The position numbers and the translations under genes were made by a program. Positions 38,118-47,599 of a DNA stretch of 64,000 bases are shown here, piece after piece. Below the pieces are notes generated by a model. The model had not been told where the DNA came from. It ran no database searches and saw only the letters and a program-made list of their open reading frames with translations. How positions within the stretch are numbered: the stretch's first letter is position 1; the number at the start of each line of letters is the position of its first letter. The stretch is from Sphingomonas caseinilytica (GTDB taxonomy: Bacteria > Pseudomonadota > Alphaproteobacteria > Sphingomonadales > Sphingomonadaceae), in the NCBI RefSeq assembly GCF_023516455.1, contig NZ_JAMGBA010000002.1, positions 830,501-894,500 of the forward strand, written 5' to 3'.

Positions 38118-38819
38118 ATGCCCATCGACCTTATCTGCCTCGATGCCGACGACACGCTTTGGCATAATATGCGCTTCTTCCACGCGACGCAGGACGCGCT
38201 GGTGCGGATGCTGGAGCCGTTCGCGGATGCCGGGATCGCGCGGTCATCGCTTGAGGCATGCGAGATCCGCAACCTCGGCCTGTTCGGCTACGGCGCCAAG
38301 GCTTTCACCCTGTCGATGATCGAAACCGCGCTGGATCTCAGTGGCGACGATGTTCCGGCGTCCGTGATCCGAGAGATTCTGGAGGCGGGGAAAGCGCTTC
38401 ACGCCCATCCGGTAGAACTATTCGAGGGCACGGAGGAAACACTGACCGCATTGGCCGAGCGGGCCCGGTTGGTGCTGGTGACCAAGGGCGACCTGTTCCA
38501 TCAGGAGGCCAAGCTCGCCGCCTCGGGGCTCGGCGACCTCTTCTCCGGCATTGAAATCGTCAGCGACAAGAAGCCGGAAACATTCACCGGCATTTTCGAC
38601 CGCAACGCCGTGGAGCCCGGGAACGCGCTGATGGCAGGGGATTCAATGCGTTCCGACATCATCCCGGCACTCGAGGCCGGGGCATGGGCCGCCTACATCC
38701 CGCAGCCGCTCGGCTGGAGCCATGAGCAGCGACCGGCGCCAAGCGACAATCCCCGCTTCGTCGAGCTTCCGTCCTTGGCGGCTCTGGTCAACTGGCTCGA
38801 CCGCGCCGAGGCTGCGTGA
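38118..38819 (+). CDS. HAD-superfamily hydrolase
   Basis: A 233-residue phosphatase-like protein. Motif I is CLDADDTLW with the nucleophile D9 and general acid D11. A helical cap (residues about 15-95) follows, motif II is VLVTKGDLFHQ, and motif III/IV is near ALMAGDSMRSDIIPA. Most bacterial members are sugar-phosphate or nucleotide phosphatases; the substrate is not evident. Its stop TGA overlaps the GTG start of ubiA, so the pair is translationally coupled. Confidence 0.92.
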   Translation: MPIDLICLDADDTLWHNMRFFHATQDALVRMLEPFADAGIARSSLEACEIRNLGLFGYGAKAFTLSMIETALDLSGDDVPASVIREILEAGKALHAHPVELFEGTEETLTALAERARLVLVTKGDLFHQEAKLAASGLGDLFSGIEIVSDKKPETFTGIFDRNAVEPGNALMAGDSMRSDIIPALEAGAWAAYIPQPLGWSHEQRPAPSDNPRFVELPSLAALVNWLDRAEAA

Positions 38820-39730
38820 CAGTCACGGACCTCGTCCCCGACAGCGAGCGAACTGGGCTTATCGGCGGATTGCCGCGTGCAATGCGGCCCTACGCTTCCT
38901 TGATGCGGCTCGACCGGCCGATCGGCACCTGGCTGCTATATTGGCCATGCGCGTGGAGCGTTGGACTGGCAGGAGTACGAGGCGAATGGACCTTATTCCT
39001 CTGGTTCCTGCTCGGGGCCTTCGCGATGCGTTCGGCGGGCTGTGTTTACAACGACATCGTCGACCGGGACCTGGACCGCCGGGTCGAGCGCACCCGGCTC
39101 CGCCCGCTGGCATCGGGACGTGTATCGCCAAGGGCGGCATGGGCGCTGACGATTGGTCTATCGCTGATCGGCCTCGTCGTGCTGCTGCAACTCCCTCGCG
39201 TCGCGCAGCTTGTCGCACTTCTCAGCATTCTCCCGGTCGCCGCTTATCCGTTCATGAAGCGGATCACCTGGTGGCCGCAGGCCTGGCTCGGATTGGTGTT
39301 CAGCTGGGGGGCGCTGGTTGGTTGGCCCGCGGTCACAGGCGAGTTTGCGCTTACTCCACTGCTCCTCTGGATCGGCAGCATTTTCTGGGTGATTGGCTAC
39401 GACACCCTCTACGCCATCCAGGACATTGAGGATGACGAGCTTGTCGGCGTGAAATCCAGTGCCCGGGCGATGGGCGACAAGGCCAAGCTTGGCGTGGGCA
39501 TTTGCTATGTCCTGGCACTTGCCGGCTGGTCCTCGGCCATCTGGACCGTACGGCCAGACTGGCTCGCGTTGCTTTCGCTGCTGCCCGCCGCGATCCACCT
39601 TGCGCAGCAGGTGGCCAGAATCGAACCGCGCGACGGTGCGGGGTCGCTCGCCCTGTTCCGGTCCAATCGCTTCGCCGGCCTGCTCCTTTTCATCGGCTTC
39701 CTTGTCGTCGGCTTGTCGTCGCTCGATTGA
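38816..39730 (+). CDS. ubiA: 4-hydroxybenzoate polyprenyltransferase
   Basis: UbiA attaches the polyprenyl side chain to 4-hydroxybenzoate in ubiquinone synthesis. The GTG start at 38816 overlaps the HAD gene. The 304-residue membrane protein has two aspartate-rich motifs: NDIVDRDLDRR (79-89) and a second (YDTLYAIQDIEDDELVGVKS, about 204-223), plus RPIGTWLLYWPC near the N terminus and eight or so hydrophobic helices. These fit UbiA rather than MenA or heme O synthase. pmbA follows 17 bases later. Confidence 0.95.
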   Translation: MTVTDLVPDSERTGLIGGLPRAMRPYASLMRLDRPIGTWLLYWPCAWSVGLAGVRGEWTLFLWFLLGAFAMRSAGCVYNDIVDRDLDRRVERTRLRPLASGRVSPRAAWALTIGLSLIGLVVLLQLPRVAQLVALLSILPVAAYPFMKRITWWPQAWLGLVFSWGALVGWPAVTGEFALTPLLLWIGSIFWVIGYDTLYAIQDIEDDELVGVKSSARAMGDKAKLGVGICYVLALAGWSSAIWTVRPDWLALLSLLPAAIHLAQQVARIEPRDGAGSLALFRSNRFAGLLLFIGFLVVGLSSLD

Positions 39731-39747
39731 GGGCCTAGTCGCGCCCC

Positions 39748-41094
39748 ATGCTCGATCTCCCCGCCGCCCGCGACCGCGCCGCGTCGCTTGTCGAACTCGC
39801 CAGAAAGAAGGGCGCCGACGCTGCTGACGCCGTTTACGTCGGTGACCGCTCTCAAGGCGTCAGCGTCCGGCTTGGCCAATTGGAGGACGTTCATCGCAGC
39901 GAAGGCGAGGAAATCGGCTTCCGCGTGTTCATCGGCAAGCGCAACGCGACGGTAGCCTCGTCCGATCTTTCCAAAGAAGCGATGCAGACCTTGGTCGAGC
40001 GTGCGCTGGCAATGGCCGCCGAAGCGCCGGAGGATCAATATGCCGGCCTGGCACCGGAAGAATTGCTGTTTCGCGGCGTTCCGGCCGACCTCGACCTCGA
40101 CGATGGCGGAGATCCCGATCCGGCCGAGCTGCGCCAGCGAGCACTGGCCGCCGAGGATGCCGCGCGTGCCATTGAAGGCGTGACGAACAGCGGCGGCGCA
40201 GGCGCTTCCGCTTCGGCTTCGACCCTCGCCATCGCCAACAGCAACGGCTTCGCCGCGGCTACAAGGGCCACCGGCTACAGCAATTCGGTGAGCGTCGTCG
40301 CGGGTACGGGTTCGACGATGCAGCGCGACTACGCCTGGCATTCGGCGCGGCATCTGGCCGATCTGGAGGCAGCGGAGGAAATCGGCGACCGGGCCGCCCG
40401 ACGCGCGGTTTCTCGCCTCAATCCGGTCAGCATCAAGGCTGGTGTCATGCCGGTCCTGTTCGATCCGCGCGTCGCGACCACGCTTCTCGGTCACTTCGTC
40501 GGCGCCATCAGCGGATCGGCGATCGCGCGGCAGACCAGCTTCCTTCTGGACGCGCTCGAAACGCAGGTTTTCGCGGAAGGAATCACCATCCACGATGATC
40601 CATTCCGTAAGCGCGGGCTACGCAGCCGGGCATTTGACGGCGAAGGCCTTCCCGTCCGCGCGATGAATCTGGTCGACGATGGCGTCCTCACCAGCTGGCT
40701 GGCAGACAGTGCATCCGCCCGGCAGCTCGGCATCCAGCCTACCGGACATGCTATCCGCGGAGTTTCCGGAAGCCCGGGTGCCGGACCTGCGAACCTTACC
40801 ATTGCCGCCGGCCAGCGCAGCCGCGAAGACATGATCGCCGGCATCAAGAAGGGCGTTTTGATCACCGAACTTATCGGACAGGGGGTCAATGGGGTCACCG
40901 GCGACTATTCACGCGGCGCTGCGGGCTACCTCATCACCGACGGTGAAATCGGCCCGGCTATCGCGGAGATCACCGTCGCGTCCAACCTCAAGCAGATCTT
41001 CGCGACCCTTGAGCCGGCGAACGATCTGAGGCTGCGGCGAGGGATCGACAGTCCGACATTGCTGGTGCCGGAAATGACCGTAGCGAGCGCCTGA
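39748..41094 (+). CDS. pmbA: TldD/PmbA family metalloprotease subunit
   Basis: A 448-residue protein of the TldE (PmbA) class: LVELARKKGADAADAVYVGD and LGQLEDVHRSEGEEIGFRVF at the N terminus, and GTGSTMQRDYAW, IQPTGHAIRGVSGSPG and VNGVTGDYSRGAAGYLI in the C-terminal part. TldE pairs with TldD to form a heterodimeric peptidase that cleaves small peptides; the HExxxH of TldD is absent here, as expected for TldE. No tldD is visible in this window. Confidence 0.92.
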   Translation: MLDLPAARDRAASLVELARKKGADAADAVYVGDRSQGVSVRLGQLEDVHRSEGEEIGFRVFIGKRNATVASSDLSKEAMQTLVERALAMAAEAPEDQYAGLAPEELLFRGVPADLDLDDGGDPDPAELRQRALAAEDAARAIEGVTNSGGAGASASASTLAIANSNGFAAATRATGYSNSVSVVAGTGSTMQRDYAWHSARHLADLEAAEEIGDRAARRAVSRLNPVSIKAGVMPVLFDPRVATTLLGHFVGAISGSAIARQTSFLLDALETQVFAEGITIHDDPFRKRGLRSRAFDGEGLPVRAMNLVDDGVLTSWLADSASARQLGIQPTGHAIRGVSGSPGAGPANLTIAAGQRSREDMIAGIKKGVLITELIGQGVNGVTGDYSRGAAGYLITDGEIGPAIAEITVASNLKQIFATLEPANDLRLRRGIDSPTLLVPEMTVASA

Positions 41095-41203
41095 CGCCGT
41101 TTGCCCCAGTCCCGGACTGGGAAATCCGTTGAATCGCCAATGGTTTGCAACTGGTAAATGATTCGATAACCTCCCCCGCGGGACGACTCAGTCGGGGGCA
41201 ATC

Positions 41204-42388
41204 ATGCGCAAGATCAATCAACTGCTTTGCTTTGCAGCGACCGTAACGATTCTGGGGGGAGCGACGCCGGCTTTTGCCAAGGCGGGCGACAAGATCGAGG
41301 GAAGCTATATCTGCGTCTTCAAGGAAGGCGCGGTCGGCAAGGACAAGGTGCGGGAACAGGCCGGCAAGGCTGCGGGCAACGGCGTAAAGCATGTCTATGC
41401 CAATGCCATTCGCGGATTCTCGGCCTCGGCGCCGGGCCTCACTGCGCAGTTGCTGCGGGGCAAGAACCCGAACATCGCCTATTGCGAGCAGGATCAGGAA
41501 GTGGAGGCGATCCAGTCTTCTGACCCGTTCGAGTTCCGCGTGCTCGGCAAGCCCCCAGCGCCCCAGCCATCAGGACAGACCACGCCGTGGGGGATTACGC
41601 GCGTCGGTGGCGGTGTGGGCGTTGAGACAAAGGTCGCCAATGCCAGGGCCTTCGTGATCGACACTGGTATCGACCTCACCCACCCGGACCTCAACACGAC
41701 GTCCAACCTACACGCGAATTTCGTGGCTCGGGAAACATCGCCCAGCGATCTTCATGGGCATGGCACCCACGTTGCGGGAACGATCGCGGCGAAGGCCAAT
41801 ACGATCGGCGTCATCGGGGTAGTGCCGGGCGCTCAGGTAGTTGCCGTTCGTGTGCTCGACCGCCGTGGCAGCGGCACCAACTCCGGCGTCATTGCCGGTG
41901 TCGAATATGTCGCGTCCGTGGGGAGGGCCGGAGACGTCGCCAACATGAGCCTCGGCGGGGGCGTGTCTCAAGCCCTCGACGATGCGGTTCGAGGAGCCGC
42001 GAGTGTCGTGAAATTCGCGCTGGCCGCCGGCAATGAATCCGAGTCCGCGATGAACCACTCGCCTGCGCGGGCCGGCGGCGTCAGCAATACCGACAATGTC
42101 TATACGATCGCATCCTTTGCGCAGGGCGCGAGTGCAACCGACCTGGTCGATCCCTGGTCGAGCTTCTCCAATTACGGAAAGCCGCCGGTTTCGTTCGCTG
42201 AACCGGGATCGAGCATCCTGTCGACCTACAAGGGCGGCGGCTATGCAACCATGTCGGGAACGTCGATGGCCACGCCCCATTTCGCGGGCATTCTGCTCGC
42301 AGGCAGCAACGCCATCGATGGCCAGGCCGCGGATGGTCGTGGCGGTTCCTACGACATCGGCGTGGTCAAAGCACCGATACGTAAGTGA
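41204..42388 (+). CDS. Subtilisin-family (S8) secreted serine protease
   Basis: A 394-residue exported protease. The signal peptide ends near TPAFA, followed by an I9-type inhibitor propeptide (about 30-105). The catalytic triad is D153 in VIDTGID, H186 in HGHGTHVAG and S354 in SGTSMATPH, with oxyanion N277 in LAAGNES. The order and spacing fit S8 proteases of the proteinase K type. No cell-wall anchor or C-terminal extension is present, so it should be released to the periplasm or medium. Confidence 0.95.
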   Translation: MRKINQLLCFAATVTILGGATPAFAKAGDKIEGSYICVFKEGAVGKDKVREQAGKAAGNGVKHVYANAIRGFSASAPGLTAQLLRGKNPNIAYCEQDQEVEAIQSSDPFEFRVLGKPPAPQPSGQTTPWGITRVGGGVGVETKVANARAFVIDTGIDLTHPDLNTTSNLHANFVARETSPSDLHGHGTHVAGTIAAKANTIGVIGVVPGAQVVAVRVLDRRGSGTNSGVIAGVEYVASVGRAGDVANMSLGGGVSQALDDAVRGAASVVKFALAAGNESESAMNHSPARAGGVSNTDNVYTIASFAQGASATDLVDPWSSFSNYGKPPVSFAEPGSSILSTYKGGGYATMSGTSMATPHFAGILLAGSNAIDGQAADGRGGSYDIGVVKAPIRK

Positions 42389-42396
42389 AACGGCGG

Positions 42397-42837
42397 TCAG
42401 TCGGCCGCCGGTTCAATCTTCGCTAATCCCAGTCTCATGATCTCGATCTTGGGGCAGTGATCCATGACGACCTTGAGGCCTGCCGCTTCGGCGCGGGCGG
42501 CGGCCTCCTCGTCGACGACGCCCAACTGCATCCAGACCGCCTTGGCGCCGATGGCGATGGCCTGGTCGACGATCGGGCCGACTTCCGAACTCCGTCGGAA
42601 AATGTCGACCATGTCGATCGGTTCGCCGATCTGATCCAGCTCCCGCCAGACATATTCGCCGTGGACATGTTCGCCGGTGATGGTCGGATTAACCGGAATT
42701 ACGCGATATCCCTGATTTTGCAGGAATTTCATCACCCCATTGCTGGGGCGGTCCGGCCGGTCCGAAGCGCCGACCATGGCAATGGTCCGGACGGACTGCA
42801 GGAGGTCGGCGATATCCTGGGAATTGGTTAGCGGCAC
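42397..42837 (-). CDS. CoA-binding domain protein (YccU-like)
   Basis: A 146-residue single-domain protein with a CoA-binding Rossmann fold: IAMVGASDRPDRPSNGVMKF near the N terminus, then VDIFRRSSEVGPIVDQA and AVWMQLGVVDEEAAARAEAA, as in the YccU/CoA-binding domain family. The start is GTG at 42837. These proteins bind CoA or related nucleotides but have no established reaction. Its 3' end converges on the protease gene. Confidence 0.87.
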   Translation of the reverse strand: MPLTNSQDIADLLQSVRTIAMVGASDRPDRPSNGVMKFLQNQGYRVIPVNPTITGEHVHGEYVWRELDQIGEPIDMVDIFRRSSEVGPIVDQAIAIGAKAVWMQLGVVDEEAAARAEAAGLKVVMDHCPKIEIMRLGLAKIEPAAD

Positions 42838-42873
42838 TTTCTTGAGACCTTTGCTGTGTCCGCCAACAATGCT

Positions 42874-43836
42874 CTAGGCCGAAACTTTCTCCAGTTCGGC
42901 CAATAATTTGATCGCGATGGCCGAAAATGCTTCGGCTGCCGGCCCTTCCCCTGCAGCCGGCGGGCGGCCAGCGTCCGATGCCTCGCGAAGGCTTGTCGAC
43001 AAGGGCAGCCGTCCCAGGAAGGGCACGCCGAGCCTGGCCGCCGACGCCTCCGCGCCGCCCTGTCCGAACGGATCGCTGGCCTCGCCGCAATGGGGGCACT
43101 GATAGCCCGCCATATTCTCGATCAGCCCCAGCACGGGAACACTGGTCTTGCCGAACAGGTCTATGGCACGGGTCGCGTCGATCAGGGACAGGTCCTGGGG
43201 CGTCGACACGATCACGGCGCCGGCCGGACGCGCCTTCTGGACCAGCGACAGCTGCACGTCGCCGGTGCCGGGCGGCAGGTCGACGAGGATCAATTCAGCG
43301 TCGCCCCAGTCGCCCTCGACCAGCTGATTGAGCGCGCTCGATGCCATCGGCCCACGCCACGCCAATGCGGTATCGGCCGAGACCAGTTGCCCGACCGACA
43401 GCAGCCTGATGCCCTGCACTTCGACCGGGATCAGCTTCTCCTTCACCGCCTGCGGCTTTTCGCTGGTTCCAAACAGAGTGGGCTGCGAAGGGCCATAAAT
43501 GTCCGCGTCGACGATGCCGACGCGCTTGCCCATGCGCGCCAGTGCGACGGCGAGGTTGGCGGTAAGGGTGGACTTGCCGACGCCGCCCTTGCCGGACCCG
43601 ATGGCGATCAATGTGCGATGCGGCTTGGCCGCGGTCATCGCAACACGCGCTTCGGTAACGCCCGGTACGGCCAGCGCGGCCGCCTTCAGCTTCGCTTCCA
43701 GCGATTGCCTTTCCTCGGCGCCAAGCCCGCTGGCGTCTGCAACGATCGTCGCCACATTTCCCGTCAGCTTTCGCGACCGAATCCGCTCCGCTTCCGGCAG
43801 CTGATCGAGGGCGGTCAGGACGTCGTCATTAGTCAT
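42874..43836 (-). CDS. mrp: Mrp/NBP35 family iron-sulfur cluster carrier ATPase
   Basis: A 320-residue P-loop ATPase. I take the ATG at 43836; longer frames overlap the upstream region without support. The N-terminal DUF59-like part (about 4-65) precedes the deviant Walker A GSGKGGVGKST (80-90), DADIYGPSQP and VDLPPGTGDVQ. The paired cysteines in GYQCPHCGE form the metal-cluster site. Mrp delivers Fe-S clusters to target proteins. It is divergent from hflK. Confidence 0.95.
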   Translation of the reverse strand: MTNDDVLTALDQLPEAERIRSRKLTGNVATIVADASGLGAEERQSLEAKLKAAALAVPGVTEARVAMTAAKPHRTLIAIGSGKGGVGKSTLTANLAVALARMGKRVGIVDADIYGPSQPTLFGTSEKPQAVKEKLIPVEVQGIRLLSVGQLVSADTALAWRGPMASSALNQLVEGDWGDAELILVDLPPGTGDVQLSLVQKARPAGAVIVSTPQDLSLIDATRAIDLFGKTSVPVLGLIENMAGYQCPHCGEASDPFGQGGAEASAARLGVPFLGRLPLSTSLREASDAGRPPAAGEGPAAEAFSAIAIKLLAELEKVSA

Positions 43837-43906
43837 GGAGCGCGCCTTAGTCGCCTTTTCGACAGGCGGCACTGTTTTTCGGCGAAACCCCTCCTATTAT
43901 GGGGCC

Positions 43907-44986
43907 ATGACAATCTTTTCCGAATGGGGAGCACGGGGTCGCGCCCTTTTCAGCGACAGCAAGGGTCCCTGGGGCGCGCCGCCGGGATCCGGCGGAGGCG
44001 ACGAGCCTCCTTCAGGCAATAGCCAAGGCGGCGGACCATGGGGCGAAGAACCGCGCCGTACCGGGCGGGGATCGGTGAGTTCGCTCGACGATTTCCTGAA
44101 GCGCAGCAAGGGTCGCTTTGGCGGACCAGGCGGCGGCAACTTCAATTTCGGTGGTCGGCCGGATCGTTCGCTATTCGGTTGGGCGGCGATCGCCGTCGCG
44201 CTGGTGTGGCTCCTGCTCACCACGATGCATCGGATCGCGCCCGAAGAGCGCGGCGTCGTCACCCGCTTCGGTCGCTACAGCCACACGCTTTCGCCGGGCA
44301 TCGGCCTCACCTTGCCGTCCCCGATCGACCGGGTCGAAAAGGTCAATGTGGAGGAAATCCGCAACGAGGATATTGGTTCGGCCGCGGAAGAAACGCTGAT
44401 GCTGACCGGCGATCAGAACATCATCGACATCGCCTATCAGGTCCGCTGGAACATCCGCGATCCCGAGCAATATCTCTACGAGCTAGCGACGCCGCAGGAA
44501 ACGATCCGCCAGGTTGCCGAGAGCGCGATGCGACAGATCATATCCCAGGTCACCCTGCAGGATGCGATGGGCGCCGCTCGCGGATCCATCGAAACGCGCG
44601 TCCAGGAAGAAATGCAGCAGACGCTCGATGCCTATCAATCCGGCGTCGTGATCCAGGGTGTCGCGATCCGCCAGGCCGATCCGCCGGCTCAGGTAAATGA
44701 AGCGTTCAAGCAGGTTACTGCGGCCCAGCAGGCCGCCCAGAGCGACATCAACCAGGCCAATGCCTACGCCCTCCAGCTGCGCCAAATCGCGCAGGGCGAG
44801 GCGACGGCGTTCGACAAGGTCTATGAGCAGTACAAGCTTGCGCCGGAAGTGACCCGCCGCCGCATGTATTATGAAACGATGGAGCGAGTGTTGCGTAACG
44901 TCGACAAGACGATCGTCGAAACGCCCGGCGTAACGCCGTACCTGCCCTTGAACGAAGTCCGGCGCAGCCCGGCAGGAGCGCGCTGA
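43907..44986 (+). CDS. hflK: HflK, subunit of the FtsH-regulating membrane complex
   Basis: A 359-residue protein starting at the ATG at 43907. A Gly/Pro-rich cytosolic N-terminus (GAPPGSGGGDEPPSG) is followed by one membrane helix (LFGWAAIAVALVWLLLTT) and the SPFH/band 7 domain (RIAPEERGVVTRFGRYSH). With HflC it forms a large periplasmic complex that restrains the FtsH protease. It overlaps hflC by one base (TGATG). Confidence 0.95.
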   Translation: MTIFSEWGARGRALFSDSKGPWGAPPGSGGGDEPPSGNSQGGGPWGEEPRRTGRGSVSSLDDFLKRSKGRFGGPGGGNFNFGGRPDRSLFGWAAIAVALVWLLLTTMHRIAPEERGVVTRFGRYSHTLSPGIGLTLPSPIDRVEKVNVEEIRNEDIGSAAEETLMLTGDQNIIDIAYQVRWNIRDPEQYLYELATPQETIRQVAESAMRQIISQVTLQDAMGAARGSIETRVQEEMQQTLDAYQSGVVIQGVAIRQADPPAQVNEAFKQVTAAQQAAQSDINQANAYALQLRQIAQGEATAFDKVYEQYKLAPEVTRRRMYYETMERVLRNVDKTIVETPGVTPYLPLNEVRRSPAGAR

Positions 44987-45840
44987 TGGACGCCCTTCGC
45001 CGTCACCCGATCGCCGCTGCCGCCTTTGGCTTCCTGCTGCTAGTCCTGTTGCTAAGCAGCGTGTCGATTGTCCCCGAAACTCGGCAGGGAATCATTGCCC
45101 AGTTCGGTAAGCCCGTACGGATTATCAATCGGTACAAAGAGGGCGACCAGTTCGGCGGAGTCGGCGCCGGCCTCGCAATCCGCATACCGTTCGTCGAAAA
45201 TATCGTCTGGATCGACAAGCGCGTCCGCGACCTCGACATGGACAAGCAGCAGGTACTTTCGACCGACCAGCGCCGGTTGGAAGTCGACGCCTTCGCCCGT
45301 TACCGCGTCGTCGATCCGCTCCGCATGTATTTGGCGGCTCGGTCGGTCGACCGGGTTGAACTGGCATTGAAGCCGATCCTGGGCTCCCAGCTTCGCAACG
45401 AGCTTGGCAAGCGTCCGTTCGCCTCTCTCCTGTCGCCCGAGCGCGAGGGCGCGATGGAGAATATCCGTGGCGGACTCAATCGCGTTGCCCGGCAATATGG
45501 CGTCGAAATCGTTGATGTGCGCATCAAGAAGGCAGACCTGCCGAGCGGGTCGCCGCTCGACTCCGCATACGACCGGATGCGCACGGCGCGCGAGCAGGAG
45601 GCTCGTTCTATCCGTGCCGAGGGTCAAAAGCGCGCACAGATCATTCGTGCGGAGGCCGACGCTGAAGCTGCCCAGGTCTACGCCGCGGCCTTCGGCAAGG
45701 ATCCGCAATTCTATGATTTCTACCGGGCGATGCAGTCCTACCAGACTACCTTCCTGCCGGAAGGTCAGGGCAAGGCGGGGCAAACCAACATCATTCTGTC
45801 GCCAAACAACGAATATCTGAAGGAATTCACTGGACGATAG
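44986..45840 (+). CDS. hflC: HflC, subunit of the FtsH-regulating membrane complex
   Basis: A 284-residue SPFH/band 7 protein with an N-terminal membrane helix (AAAFGFLLLVLLLSSVSIV) and the domain start IVPETRQGIIAQFGKPVR. Two helical stretches with heptad-like charge patterns (REQEARSIRAEGQKRAQIIR) form the coiled coil that pairs with HflK. It is translationally coupled to hflK. Downstream lies degP, another protein-quality factor. Confidence 0.95.
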   Translation: MDALRRHPIAAAAFGFLLLVLLLSSVSIVPETRQGIIAQFGKPVRIINRYKEGDQFGGVGAGLAIRIPFVENIVWIDKRVRDLDMDKQQVLSTDQRRLEVDAFARYRVVDPLRMYLAARSVDRVELALKPILGSQLRNELGKRPFASLLSPEREGAMENIRGGLNRVARQYGVEIVDVRIKKADLPSGSPLDSAYDRMRTAREQEARSIRAEGQKRAQIIRAEADAEAAQVYAAAFGKDPQFYDFYRAMQSYQTTFLPEGQGKAGQTNIILSPNNEYLKEFTGR

Positions 45841-45919
45841 GACCCGGTACTGTTCAATTCGCGTTCATGCGCTTGACCTAGCGTCGCTGCGTGCATCGCG
45901 AAGCCAAGCGAGGATGAGA

Positions 45920-47497
45920 ATGAATTCGACGAAGGAGTTTCGACCCGTGCGCTACGCCTATGGGGTCGCCATGGCCCTGCTTTTGGGAGGTACCGCTTTT
46001 TCTGTCGCAACCGGCCAGGCCGGTGCGCAGGTGGCGCAGAATGCGCCGTCCGCCATCGTTCCGCGCGCCGGCGCGCCGGTGTCATTTGCGGACTTGGCGG
46101 CGAAGCTTGCGCCGGCGGTAGTCAACATCTCGACCAAGCAGCGGGTGCCCGTCCGGCGACAGGTCGATCCGTTTGAAGAATTCTTCCGCCGTTTCGGCGG
46201 GCAGTCGCCGCAGGGCCAGGGACAGGGACAGGGTCAAGGCCAAACGCCGGGGCAGGATTCGCCGCAGACCCGCGAAACCGGTTCGCTCGGCTCCGGCTTC
46301 ATTATCTCGCCGGACGGCTACATCGTCACCAACAATCACCTGATCCAGGGTGTGGACGGTACAGGTACCGTCGACAGCGTGACCATCACCTTGTCCGACC
46401 GCCGCGAATTCCCGGCCCGGATCATCGGCCGTGACAGCGCTTCCGACCTCGCCTTGCTCAAGATCGAAGGCGCCGACCTTCCCTACGTCAATTGGGGCGA
46501 TTCCACCCGGTCGCGGGTCGGCGACTGGGTGGTCGCGATCGGCAATCCCTATGGCCTTGGCGGAACCGTGACGGCCGGAATCATCTCCGCGCTGCATCGC
46601 GGAATCACCGGCATCGGCGCCTATGACCGCTACATCCAGACGGATGCCAGCATCAACATGGGCAACTCCGGCGGTCCGATGTTCGACATGGCTGGCAACG
46701 TCATCGGCATCAATTCGGCCCTGATCTCGCCGACCGGCGCAAGCGTCGGCATCGGCCTCGCCATTCCGGCGGAAGCTGCCAAGCCGGTCATCGAGGCGCT
46801 TCGCCGCGGCCAGCGTCCGGAGCGCGGCTATCTCGGTGTTTCACTGCAACCGCTCGACGAGAATATCGCGGGCGCCCTGAGCTTGCCGAAGGATCGTGGC
46901 GAACTGGTCCGCTCCGTTGTCCCGGGCGAAGCTGCGGCGAAAGCCGGGATCCAGCAGGGCGACGTCATCCTGAAGGTCGGCGGGCGCGATGTGACCCAGG
47001 ACGAAACGGTCAGCTACCTGATCGCCAATTCGGGCGTTGGCAGCCGCGTGCCTCTGGAGATTGTCCGCGATGGCCGACGGCAGACCTTGCAGGTCCAGGT
47101 CGGGCAGCGCCCGACGGATGAGGAACTGGCCAAGCAGGCCGGCGGCGGCCAGGACCAGGAACAGGTGCTGGGCGAGGAAACGCCGGTTGCACCAGGCACG
47201 GCACTCGGCCTGTCGATGCAATCGCTCAACGAGCAGATCATCCGCGCGCTCAACCTTCCCACGGGCACGCGCGGCGTGGTCATCACCTCGATCGACCCGA
47301 GCAGCGACGCAGCCGAAAAGGGCATTCGCCGCGGCGACGTGATCATTTCGGTCAATCGCCAGCCTGTAAGCAGCCCGGCGCAAGTCCAGGCGGCGGTCGA
47401 CGGTGCACGCCGCGCAGGGCGCAGCAGCGTCCTTCTACTGGTCAAACGCGGCCAGGCGCCGGAAGCCTTCGTGGGCGTCAACATTTCGGCTCGGTAA
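45920..47497 (+). CDS. degP: DegP/HtrA-type periplasmic serine protease
   Basis: A 525-residue protease. AGGA at 45911-45914 favours the ATG at 45920 over 45914. A signal/anchor helix (YAYGVAMALLLGGTAF) precedes the trypsin-like domain with H138 (TNNHLI), D174 (SASDLALLKI) and S248 (NMGNSGGP). Two PDZ domains follow (LGVSLQPLDEN and the second after VAPGTALGLSMQSL). The LA-loop region carries a Gln/Gly repeat (QGQGQGQGQTPGQ, residues 98-110). It degrades or refolds damaged envelope proteins. It is 79 bases after hflC and probably in the same unit. Confidence 0.95.
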   Translation: MNSTKEFRPVRYAYGVAMALLLGGTAFSVATGQAGAQVAQNAPSAIVPRAGAPVSFADLAAKLAPAVVNISTKQRVPVRRQVDPFEEFFRRFGGQSPQGQGQGQGQGQTPGQDSPQTRETGSLGSGFIISPDGYIVTNNHLIQGVDGTGTVDSVTITLSDRREFPARIIGRDSASDLALLKIEGADLPYVNWGDSTRSRVGDWVVAIGNPYGLGGTVTAGIISALHRGITGIGAYDRYIQTDASINMGNSGGPMFDMAGNVIGINSALISPTGASVGIGLAIPAEAAKPVIEALRRGQRPERGYLGVSLQPLDENIAGALSLPKDRGELVRSVVPGEAAAKAGIQQGDVILKVGGRDVTQDETVSYLIANSGVGSRVPLEIVRDGRRQTLQVQVGQRPTDEELAKQAGGGQDQEQVLGEETPVAPGTALGLSMQSLNEQIIRALNLPTGTRGVVITSIDPSSDAAEKGIRRGDVIISVNRQPVSSPAQVQAAVDGARRAGRSSVLLLVKRGQAPEAFVGVNISAR

Positions 47498-47520
47498 AGG
47501 TCCGGGTTGTTGACAGCTTC

Positions 47521-47587
47521 CCTTCGGCCTAGGCTTTCATTGCCTAGGCCGAAGGAGCGTGCTCCGTAGGCGTTTGAGCCGAAGGAG
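47521..47587 (+). promoter_or_regulatory. Leader hairpins with competing pairing to the ribosome binding site
   Basis: CCTTCGGCCTAGGC (47521-47534) pairs perfectly with GCCTAGGCCGAAGG (47542-47555), a 14-bp stem with a seven-base loop. GGAGC-GT-GCTCC (47554-47565) can form a second small stem. The motif GCCGAAGGAG occurs twice, at 47548-47557 and 47578-47587, exactly 30 bases apart; the second is the strong Shine-Dalgarno of the HerA-like gene. CCTTCGGC at 47521-47528 can pair with either copy. Confidence 0.6.
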
Positions 47588-47599
47588 TGACTCGACCTG

